NCBI RefSeq assembly: GCF_030283205.1
Contig: NZ_JASNWF010000009.1
Coordinates: 186,001 to 250,000, forward strand
DNA from: Actinomadura opuntiae
GTDB lineage: Bacteria; Actinomycetota; Actinomycetes; Streptosporangiales; Streptosporangiaceae
Length of the DNA stretch: 64,000 nt
Direction of reading: 5' to 3'
Of this stretch, positions 50,034 through 56,461 are shown in pieces. The position numbers and the translations under genes were made by a program. The first letter of the stretch is position 1. Every line of letters begins with the position of its first letter. Below the pieces are notes generated by a model that worked only from the letters and a program-made list of their open reading frames with translations, searched no databases and was not told the origin of the DNA.

Positions 50034-50240
50034 TCAGGCCCGCAGGGCGTATCCCGCCTCCTCGACGGCGCCCTTGATCAGGGCGTCGTCGACGGGGGCC
50101 TCGCTGGTCACGGTCACGCGGCCGGTCTGGAGGTCGACGTCCACGGCGGTCACGCCGGCGACCTGCCCGACCTCCTCGGTCACGGAGGCGACGCAGTGGC
50201 CGCAGGTCATCCCGGTGACGGTGTAGGTGGCGGTGCTCAT
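50034..50240 (-). CDS. copZ: CopZ-like copper chaperone (HMA domain)
   Basis: 68 aa from ATG 50240 with GAGGGAG upstream, the normal size of a single heavy-metal-associated domain. 'TVTGMTCGHCVASVTEEVGQ' holds the metal-binding CxxC, and 'GVTAVDVDLQTGRVTV' completes the ferredoxin-like fold. It carries Cu(I) in the cytosol to CopA, encoded two genes downstream. First gene of the operon; CsoR-type boxes lie 21 and 82 bp upstream of its start. Confidence 0.93.
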   Translation of the reverse strand: MSTATYTVTGMTCGHCVASVTEEVGQVAGVTAVDVDLQTGRVTVTSEAPVDDALIKGAVEEAGYALRA

Positions 50241-50260
50241 CTCGCTGCTCCCTCTGTCCA

Positions 50261-50339
50261 GTACCCCTGGGGGGTATCTCGCGGGCCTCATGCTGCCACA
50301 ACCGAACACCCCGCACAACCCGTACCCCCTAGGGGTTAT
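50261..50339 (-). promoter_or_regulatory. Two CsoR-type operator boxes upstream of copZ
   Basis: GTACCCCTGGGGGGTAT (50261-50277) and GTACCCCCTAGGGGTTAT (50322-50339) match the known CsoR operator form, TACCCC-core-GGGGTA with G/C runs. They are 61 bp apart, and both lie in the copZ promoter region. A CsoR repressor, which leaves DNA when it binds Cu(I), would control the operon. No csoR gene is found in the window, so it must be encoded elsewhere. Confidence 0.78.
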
Positions 50340-50372
50340 TTCGAGATCCGGGTCACACCCCGTCGCGCAGAG

Positions 50373-50513
50373 TTATCCACACCCCTGACCGGGGCCGCCT
50401 CCCGGCGATTTGTCGATATTCGCGGAGGTATTCACCCCGCAACGCCCCCGCCGCACGCCGGACGCGCCGTCATGCACAAGGTTTTCCACAGCCTTCCATA
50501 CCCCTGTGGACAG
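50373..50513. other. Cluster of three DnaA-box-like sequences
   Basis: TTATCCACA (50373-50381) is a perfect classical DnaA box; TTTTCCACA (50482-50490) and TGTGGACAG (50505-50513, other strand) each differ by one or two bases. All lie in the 200-bp gap between the copper operon and the BAAT-like gene. No dnaA, dnaN or oriC-flanking genes are present. It may be a DnaA-titration site or a DnaA-regulated promoter, or chance. Confidence 0.45.
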
Positions 50514-50538
50514 CCTTGGACACGCCCCACCGGTCCCC

Positions 50539-51546
50539 TTAGGACGAGCGCCCGAGCCCCCCGAGAAAGGCCAGCACCTTGGGCCACCCCTGCTCCTGAG
50601 CCAGCGCGTCACCCTCGCGGCCGCCACCGGAATCGCTGACGGTACCGGTGACCGGATGGCGTGTCCGCGTTCCTTCGGCCAGATACGGGAACGTACCGAC
50701 CCCGTGACCCGCGCCAGGAAAGATCAACGCCTGGTGAGGGAAACGGCTCCGGCTGAGTTCGGTCATGATCAGGCGAGCGGAGTCCGCGGACGGCCAGATC
50801 CCGTCCTTCGCTCCGGCGATCGCCAGAACCGGCCCGCTCACGTGGTCCAGCGGGATCGTCGTGCCGGTGGGGACGGGCCGGCCGTGGTCGGTCCAGGCGT
50901 TGTCCCGCTGGTCGGGGAACCCCGGATTGACCGTGGCCGAAGGCGAGTAGACGACGGCGCCGCGGACCAGGCCCGGGTGCTGCTGGGCGGCCAGCAGCCG
51001 GGCGGCGCGGGCGAAGTACTCCAGCGGGATGTCATGCAGGGTCGCGGGCAGGTCCGGCGCGTCGAAGTAGGCGAGGCTGAGAGCCGGAAAGCCGTGCGAC
51101 GCCAGGAGTGCGCCTTCGTAGACCGGGCCGTAGCCGCCTTCGGACCCGCCCACCAGGAGCACCGCCGGCCTGCGTTGCTTGGAGGGCGGGGAGAACAGCT
51201 CGGCGGAGACCTTGTCGTCCGCGACGGTGAAGATCTTGTGGGTGACGCCCGCGGCCTCCCATTGGCGGACGAGCGTGCGATGCGCCACGCGGCGCCCATG
51301 GACCGCGGCGCTGATCTCGACCGGGTAGGACGTCCGCTCGGAGAGGCGACCCGTGGAGAAACTCGCCTCCTCGGGATCGCCGGTCGGCGGGGTCATCGAC
51401 CAGAACAGCCCCATCCCGTCGACCCTGCGGTACGTGCCCGAGGTCGGGCGGGCGTGGTCGAGGTCGACGACGCCGTGCCCGTCGGCCTTGAAGACGGCCC
51501 GCCCCCGCCAGTGCTGCCCGCGGTAGTCGTCCGCCTCGGCGCTCAC
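50539..51546 (-). CDS. BAAT-type acyl-CoA thioesterase/hydrolase, apparently lacking its N-terminal start
   Basis: 335 aa if started at GTG 51546. The N-terminal BAAT Ig-like domain runs to about residue 95 ('GRAVFKADGHGVVDLD', 'YRRVDGMGLFWSM'). The alpha/beta-hydrolase domain has the nucleophile elbow 'VGGSEGGYG' (Ser135), 'AGAKDGIWPS' (Asp) and 'GAGHG' (His), an intact triad. However, homologous sequence continues upstream of 51546 in frame ('RAVHITVTGLPAKSKVTV'), with no ATG, GTG, TTG or CTG before a stop at 51643. The gene has therefore lost its natural start or uses an internal one. Substrate unknown: acyl-CoA or ester hydrolysis. Confidence 0.75.
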   Translation of the reverse strand: MSAEADDYRGQHWRGRAVFKADGHGVVDLDHARPTSGTYRRVDGMGLFWSMTPPTGDPEEASFSTGRLSERTSYPVEISAAVHGRRVAHRTLVRQWEAAGVTHKIFTVADDKVSAELFSPPSKQRRPAVLLVGGSEGGYGPVYEGALLASHGFPALSLAYFDAPDLPATLHDIPLEYFARAARLLAAQQHPGLVRGAVVYSPSATVNPGFPDQRDNAWTDHGRPVPTGTTIPLDHVSGPVLAIAGAKDGIWPSADSARLIMTELSRSRFPHQALIFPGAGHGVGTFPYLAEGTRTRHPVTGTVSDSGGGREGDALAQEQGWPKVLAFLGGLGRSS

Positions 51547-51680
51547 CGTGACCTTGCTCTTGGCCGGAAGCCCCGTGACCGTGATGTGGACGGCCCGGTC
51601 GGCGCGGGCCGGGGGGCGGGGCGCGGGACGTCGTTGGAGCGTTTACCTTGGGATTGGTCCGTTCGGCGGGTGGAGGTCGT

Positions 51681-52544
51681 ATGCCTGAGTTGCCCGAGGT
51701 GGAGGCGCTGGCGGGGTTCCTGCGGGAGCGCGTCGTCGGCCATGCCGTGGCGCGCGTCGACGTCCTCGCGATCTCCGCGTTGAAGACCTACGACCCGCCG
51801 GTGACCGCGCTGGGCGGCCTGACCGTCACCGGTGCCGCGCGGCACGGCAAGTTCCTCGACCTGGACGTCGACGGCATCCACCTGGTGATCCACCTGGCCC
51901 GCGCCGGCTGGCTCCGGTGGCGCGACGAGATGCCGGTCAAGCCCGCCAGGCCCGGCGGGAAGAACCCGCTGGCGCTCCGCGTCCACCTGGACGACGGCTC
52001 CGGCTTCGACCTCACCGAGGCCGGGACGAAGAAGGGCCTCGCGGTGTACGTCGTCCGCGACCCGGACGAGGTGCCGGGCGTGGCGTCGCTCGGCCCCGAT
52101 CCGCTGGACGCGTCGTTCACCGCCGAGCGGCTCGGCGAGATCGTCTCGGGCAAGCGCACCCAGATCAAGGGCCTTCTGCGCGACCAGAGCGTCGTCGCCG
52201 GCATCGGCAACGCCTACTCCGACGAGGTCCTGCACGTGGCGAAGATGTCGCCGTTCAAGATCGCGGCGACGCTGACCGAGGACGACGTCGCGACCCTGCA
52301 CGAGGCGATCGTCACGACGCTCCGCGACGCGGTGGAGCGGTCGCGCGGCCTGGAGGCGCAGGACCTCAAGGGTGAGAAGAAGACCGGTCTGCGCGTGCAC
52401 GGCCGCAAGGGCCAGAAATGCCCGGTCTGCGGTGACACGATCCGCGAGGTGTCGTTCGCCGACTCGGCCCTCCAGTACTGCCCCACGTGCCAGACAGGCG
52501 GCAAGCCGTTGGCCGACCGCCGCCTGTCCCGCCTCCTGAAGTAG
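51681..52544 (+). CDS. Fpg/Nei-family DNA glycosylase
   Basis: 287 aa from ATG 51681 with GGAGG five bases upstream. After Met removal the protein starts PELPEVE, giving the catalytic Pro1 and Glu2 of the bifunctional glycosylase/AP-lyase. The conserved Lys is in 'ARHGKFLDLDVDG', the helix-two-turn-helix in 'SVVAGIGNAYSDEVLHVAKMSPF', and a C-terminal zinc finger has Cys pairs 'CPVCGD' and 'CPTCQTGGK'. It removes oxidised bases in base-excision repair. Divergent from the truncated BAAT-like gene. Confidence 0.92.
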   Translation: MPELPEVEALAGFLRERVVGHAVARVDVLAISALKTYDPPVTALGGLTVTGAARHGKFLDLDVDGIHLVIHLARAGWLRWRDEMPVKPARPGGKNPLALRVHLDDGSGFDLTEAGTKKGLAVYVVRDPDEVPGVASLGPDPLDASFTAERLGEIVSGKRTQIKGLLRDQSVVAGIGNAYSDEVLHVAKMSPFKIAATLTEDDVATLHEAIVTTLRDAVERSRGLEAQDLKGEKKTGLRVHGRKGQKCPVCGDTIREVSFADSALQYCPTCQTGGKPLADRRLSRLLK

Positions 52545-52548
52545 GGCC

Positions 52549-53763
52549 CTACCCGGCGGCCCCGTCGAGCAGCATCTTCGCGGCCACCATGGCCCCGTCG
52601 GTGCGGATCGTCCCGGCCACGTCCTTCGCGCGCGCCGCGGTCTCGGGCGTCAGGGCCGTCGAGAGGGCGGCCGACAGGGACTCGACGGTCGGAGCCGGAT
52701 CGAGGTGCGCGGCGCCGATGCCCAGCTCGGCCACCCGGGCGGCCCAGTACGGCTGGTCCGCGATCCTGGGCACCACGACCTGGGGCGCACCGGCCTGGGC
52801 CGTGGTCGTCGTGGTGCCCGCGCCGCCGTGGTGCACGACGGCGGCGACCCGCCGGAACAGGGCCTGCTGGTTGACCTCGCCCACGACGAAGCAGTCCCCG
52901 GCGTCGTCGATCGGGGCCAGTCCGGCCCAGCCGCGCGCGAGGACCACGCGGCGTCCGTGCGCGCGGGCCGCCTCGGTGGCCACCCGGGCGATGTCCTTCG
53001 GCGCGTGCGCGGCCATGCTTCCGAAGCCCACGTACACCGGTGGCTCACCGGCGTCCAGGAACGCCTCCAGGCCGGCGGGGAGCGGGCGGTCGTCGGGCAT
53101 GATCCACGCCCCGGTCTGTACGGGGTCGACGTCCGTCATGTCCTCCGACGGGCACAGCACCGGGTCCGCCGCCAGCCACGGCCGGCCGGCGAAGACGTGC
53201 TCGCGGACGTCGTCCACCGGCGGCAGGCCGATCTCCGCGCGGTGCTTGTTGAGCGCCTCGCCGTACAGCGCGTTCACCCTCCGGGCGTCCTGCTTCCACA
53301 GGACCCGGTTGTCGGTCTCCCCTTCCGGGAGCGGCGCGCCGGGCCGTGCCCCGGGACGGAAGTGCTGCGACGGCAGCCCGAATATGTGGAAGCACGCGAA
53401 CACGTAACGGATGCCGAATTTCTCGGCCACGTCCCGCGCGCCGGCCGGCATCAGGCCGGTCGCGAGCACCGCGTCGCATCCCTCGGCGGCCGTGCCGAGC
53501 GTCTCGAACCGCGCGCGCACCAGTTCCGGAGCGAGCCGGAACGCGTCCTTCGCCGTCGGCGGCTTCGGATTGGCGACCACCGAGCGCACCGTCGGGCCGA
53601 GCGGCACCAGCGGGACGCCCGCCCGCGCCAGCAGGGCCGCGAAGTCCTCGTCCGGCGGCGCGCAGACCCGGACCTGCGCGCCGAGTTCCCGCAGCCGCAC
53701 CGCGAGCCCCGCCAGCGGCTCGACGTCCCCGCGCGATCCCCACGTCGACAGAACCACTCGCAT
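52549..53763 (-). CDS. GT1 glycosyltransferase (antibiotic/lipid type)
   Basis: 404 aa with the two-domain GT-B fold. N-terminal 'VVLSTWGSRGDVEPLAGLAVRLRELG' and C-terminal 'VGFGSMAAHAPKDIA', 'RRVAAVVHHGGAGTTTTTAQAGAPQVVVP' and 'DQPYWAARVAELGIG' are the nucleotide-sugar signature of the vancomycin GtfB/MGT branch. Acceptors in that branch are sterols, lipids, macrolides or glycopeptides. It is convergent with fpg (4-bp gap) and has no biosynthetic cluster around it, so self-protection by glycosylating a foreign antibiotic or lipid glycosylation are both possible. Confidence 0.88.
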   Translation of the reverse strand: MRVVLSTWGSRGDVEPLAGLAVRLRELGAQVRVCAPPDEDFAALLARAGVPLVPLGPTVRSVVANPKPPTAKDAFRLAPELVRARFETLGTAAEGCDAVLATGLMPAGARDVAEKFGIRYVFACFHIFGLPSQHFRPGARPGAPLPEGETDNRVLWKQDARRVNALYGEALNKHRAEIGLPPVDDVREHVFAGRPWLAADPVLCPSEDMTDVDPVQTGAWIMPDDRPLPAGLEAFLDAGEPPVYVGFGSMAAHAPKDIARVATEAARAHGRRVVLARGWAGLAPIDDAGDCFVVGEVNQQALFRRVAAVVHHGGAGTTTTTAQAGAPQVVVPRIADQPYWAARVAELGIGAAHLDPAPTVESLSAALSTALTPETAARAKDVAGTIRTDGAMVAAKMLLDGAAG

Positions 53764-54004
53764 TTGCTGTCCCCCTGTTTCCGCCGGTTCTGGCCTCGGC
53801 GGACAATCGTGGAGTACACCCCGGGTCTTGCCGCAAGCCCCCCATCGCGCTATAGCTTGGAAGTGGCAGGGAGATGCGTCTCCTTGCCTTTTCTTTTCGC
53901 CGCCCCGGCGGACGGGGCGTCCCGGGAAATGCCGCGGCCCCGGTCGCGGGACCGGGGCCGGAGCGGGGATGGGCGGGGCGAGCCCGAACGGGGAGGGCTC
54001 GGGG
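53764..54004. other. Gap between GT1 gene and SSI-like gene
   Basis: 241 bp. Its left part holds the GT1 promoter region; its right part holds the terminator of the SSI-like gene at 53935-53960 and a weaker stem at 53902-53918 (CGCCCC/GGGGCG). Frames here give no recognisable protein. Confidence 0.45.
53935..53960 (-). terminator. Terminator of the SSI-like gene
   Basis: CGGCCCCGGTC and GACCGGGGCCG pair perfectly (11 bp) around GCGG, 45 bases past the minus-strand stop at 54005. Confidence 0.65.
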
Positions 54005-54466
54005 TCAGCGGACCTTCGGCACGGGGCCGAAGACCGGGCCGATCTGGCTCCAGCGGTGGAGCTGGCAGCCGTCGTTGCGCTTGAACGTGGTGTCGACCGG
54101 CCTGCCCTTCCAGGTGCCCTTCACCGTGGCGACCTCGGGGCCGCCGTAGATGTCGGTGCACATCTGGTCCTTGGGGACGGGCGCGAAGGGGTCCTTGACC
54201 TTGGTGAGGGCGGCGCAGGCGTCGGCGGCCTTCGGATGGTCGCCGCCGGCCGGGTCGCAGGTCAGGCGGTAGGTCTTGGCGGGGGCCTGCGCGGAGGCCC
54301 GGATCCGGATGGTGAGGTCGTCGGCCGGGGAGCCCGAGGGCCGTACCGTGGCGGTGCCCGAGGGCTTCTCGGCGGGAAGGCTCTTGGCGTGTTCGTCGCC
54401 GCAGGCGGCCAGTGAGAGGATCATGGCAAGCCCGGGCGCGGCGAGAATGAGCGTCCGATACCGCAT
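54005..54466 (-). CDS. Subtilisin-inhibitor-like (SSI family) lipoprotein
   Basis: 153 aa. The signal peptide ends in the lipobox 'LSLAACGD', so the mature protein should be lipid-anchored outside the membrane. The SSI pattern is clear: 'YRLTCDPAGGDHPKAADACAALT', 'CTDIYGGPEVATVKGTWKGRPVDTTFKRNDGCQLHRW', with the four conserved cysteines of two disulfides. SSI proteins inhibit subtilisin-like serine proteases by a canonical loop before the third Cys; here that stretch reads 'PVPKDQMCT', so a Met precedes Cys. Membrane anchoring is less common, since most SSIs are released. Confidence 0.87.
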   Translation of the reverse strand: MRYRTLILAAPGLAMILSLAACGDEHAKSLPAEKPSGTATVRPSGSPADDLTIRIRASAQAPAKTYRLTCDPAGGDHPKAADACAALTKVKDPFAPVPKDQMCTDIYGGPEVATVKGTWKGRPVDTTFKRNDGCQLHRWSQIGPVFGPVPKVR

Positions 54467-54512
54467 GCGTGATTCGACGCAGGGTGGCTTCGCGCGGTTC
54501 CATGGGGGTGTG

Positions 54513-54848
54513 ATGATTTTCGGGGACGAGGTGCCGGCGGTGGTCGCCGCCGACGTTCCGCAGGACGGCTACCTGCTGGACGTGCGGGAACAGGACGAGT
54601 GGGACGCGGGCCACGCGCCCGCCGCGGTGCACATTCCGATGGGCCAGCTGGGCGACCGGGCCGGGGAGGTCCCCCGGGACCGGGAGATCTTCGTGATCTG
54701 CCGGTCGGGCGCGCGGTCGGCGCAGGTGACGGTGGCGCTGAACCAGGCCGGCTGGCTGGCGAAGAACGTGGACGGCGGGATGAAGGGCTGGGCCGAGGCG
54801 GGCCGGCCGATGGAGAACGGCGGCGACGGCGAGCCCTACGTCGCCTGA
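54513..54848 (+). CDS. Single-domain rhodanese-like protein
   Basis: 111 aa from ATG 54513 (GGGGG upstream; a GTG one codon earlier is possible). 'YLLDVREQDEWDAGHAPAAVHIPM' is the rhodanese substrate helix region and 'VICRSGARSAQ' the active loop with Cys63. 'NVDGGMKGWAEAGRPM' is the usual C-terminal block. It moves sulfane sulfur between a persulfide donor and acceptor in the cytosol. It lies upstream of the TPP-riboswitch permease but has its own stop 84 bp before the riboswitch; no link to thiamine sulfur chemistry can be shown. Confidence 0.9.
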   Translation: MIFGDEVPAVVAADVPQDGYLLDVREQDEWDAGHAPAAVHIPMGQLGDRAGEVPRDREIFVICRSGARSAQVTVALNQAGWLAKNVDGGMKGWAEAGRPMENGGDGEPYVA

Positions 54849-54914
54849 TCGGTCGCGTCCCGGCGCAGCCGGGGAGATGGCGCACCCTTTGTACGGGTTG
54901 CGGGCGGTTGTACC

Positions 54915-54929
54915 ATCGGTCCGACCGAT
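54915..54929 (+). promoter_or_regulatory. Perfect palindrome upstream of TPP riboswitch
   Basis: ATCGGTC-C-GACCGAT is a perfect 7-bp inverted repeat with one central base, immediately before the riboswitch. It could be an operator or part of the promoter spacer; no regulator is known. Confidence 0.4.
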
Positions 54930-54932
54930 AAC

Positions 54933-55026
54933 CGCGGGAGCTCGGGCCACAAGCCGGGCTGAGAGGGCGGCCTTCCAGGCGCCGCCGACCGCATGAACCT
55001 GTCCGGGTAATGCCGGCGTAGGGAGC
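54933..55026 (+). promoter_or_regulatory. TPP riboswitch (THI box)
   Basis: The universally conserved elements appear in order: GGGAGC at the 5' stem, CTGAGA (54959-54964), then GACCGCATGAACCTG and GGGTAATGCCGGCGTAGGGA (ending near 55024). The final GGGAGCG pairs with the 5' strand and is also the ribosome site for the GTG at 55034. Binding of thiamine pyrophosphate would thus hide the ribosome site and shut off translation when thiamine is plentiful. Confidence 0.93.
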
Positions 55027-55033
55027 GTGCCCC

Positions 55034-56404
55034 GTGACGTCCGACGTCGAAAAGACCCTCGCCGGCGCGCGTCCGCGCGACGAGGCCCCCTACACCCTCG
55101 ACGAGCCCGCCCCGAAGGTGCTCGGCTTCTGGGACCAGAGCGCGTTCTGGGCGAACCTCGGGGTCAGCCTGCTGGCCTTCTCCGGCGCCTACACCGTCCT
55201 CGCGCCGGACGCGGACGGCAAGCCGACGCTGGCGATCGCGGCGGGGATCGCCGCGATGGTCGTCGGCACCGTGCTGGGCGGGCTGATGCTCGGCCTGGCC
55301 GCCGCGCCGGGCGCGAAGACGGGGCAGCCGGCGATGGTGCTGCTCAGGGGCCTGTTCGGCGCGCGGCTGTCGTACGTGCCGACGGTGCTGAACATCGCGC
55401 AGCTCGTCGGCTGGGGCACGTTCGAGCTGATCGTGATCGCGGACGCGGCGCGGGAGCTGTGGGACGGGGTGCCGCGCTGGGGCTACGTGGTCGCGGCCGG
55501 GGTGCTCACCACGGTCCTGACGATCTGGCCGCTCGGGTCGGTGCGGCTGCTGCGCCGGTACGTGACCGCGGCGGTGATCGTCGCGCTGGTGTACTTCTAC
55601 GTGCAGCTCGTCCGGCAGCCGCTGCCCGACCTGAACGACGGGTCGTGGCACGGGTTCTGGATCGGCGCGGACGCGGCGCTGGCGGTGTCGATCTCGTGGG
55701 TCCCGGTCGCCGCCGACTACACCCGGCACGCCCGCAGCGCGCGGGGCGCTTTCGGTGCGGCGTCGGTGGGGTATTCGGTCACCCAGATCGTGGCCTACGT
55801 TCTCGGCCTGCTGGCCCTGGCGCTGGTCGCGGGCGACACCGGACGGGTGTTCGACCCGTTCCTGCACGTCGCGCTGGGCGCGGTGTTCTTCGCGGTGTTC
55901 GTGCTGCGGGAGGCCGACCAGTCGTTCGCGAACGTGTACTCCACGGCGGTGTCGATCCAGAACCTCGTGCCGCGCGCCGATCGCCGGGTGCTGACGGTCG
56001 CGCTCGGCGCCGGGATCACGGTGCTCGCCCTGGTGCTCGACATCAACGACTACGCGAGCTTCCTGTCGCTGATCGGGTCGGTGTTCGTGCCGATGCTGGG
56101 CGTGCTGGCCGCCGACTTCTTCCTCGGCCGGGGGCGGGCGGGCGGCTGGGACGCGAGCCGGACCGCGCCGTCCCGGTGGAGCATGATCGCCGCGTGGGCG
56201 GTCGGCATCGTCGCCTACCAGCTGATCAACCCCGGCACCGTGAGCTGGTGGGCGGACCTCTGGCAGGACGTCCGGGACGCGCTGCACTTCACCCCGCAGA
56301 GCTGGATGAGCGCGTCGCTGCTGTCCTTCCTCGTCGCGGGCGCCGCGACCCTGCTGATCGGCCGGGCGGGGACCGCCCGGAACGGCCGTATTACCCGACG
56401 GTAA
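55034..56404 (+). CDS. cytX: NCS1-family permease, likely for thiamine precursor (CytX-like)
   Basis: 456 aa with about twelve membrane helices. 'FWANLGVSLLAFSGAY', 'GLFGARLSYVPTVLNIAQLVGWGTFEL', 'SISWVPVAADYTRHARS' and 'YSTAVSIQNLVP' match the NCS1 nucleobase/cation symporters. Because a TPP riboswitch controls its GTG start, the substrate is most probably hydroxymethylpyrimidine (HMP) or a thiamine analogue, as proposed for CytX. It imports with sodium or proton. No thi biosynthesis gene follows; the next gene is an orphan kinase. Confidence 0.88.
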   Translation: MTSDVEKTLAGARPRDEAPYTLDEPAPKVLGFWDQSAFWANLGVSLLAFSGAYTVLAPDADGKPTLAIAAGIAAMVVGTVLGGLMLGLAAAPGAKTGQPAMVLLRGLFGARLSYVPTVLNIAQLVGWGTFELIVIADAARELWDGVPRWGYVVAAGVLTTVLTIWPLGSVRLLRRYVTAAVIVALVYFYVQLVRQPLPDLNDGSWHGFWIGADAALAVSISWVPVAADYTRHARSARGAFGAASVGYSVTQIVAYVLGLLALALVAGDTGRVFDPFLHVALGAVFFAVFVLREADQSFANVYSTAVSIQNLVPRADRRVLTVALGAGITVLALVLDINDYASFLSLIGSVFVPMLGVLAADFFLGRGRAGGWDASRTAPSRWSMIAAWAVGIVAYQLINPGTVSWWADLWQDVRDALHFTPQSWMSASLLSFLVAGAATLLIGRAGTARNGRITRR

Positions 56405-56461
56405 GGTTGCCGGGACCGCGCGCCGACGGATGCGCCGCGCCCGCCGGAAAGGGCACGCCGG

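Noticed and set aside
50373..50513. Chromosomal origin of replication
   Set aside because: Only three DnaA-like boxes and none of dnaA, dnaN, recF or rpmH nearby.
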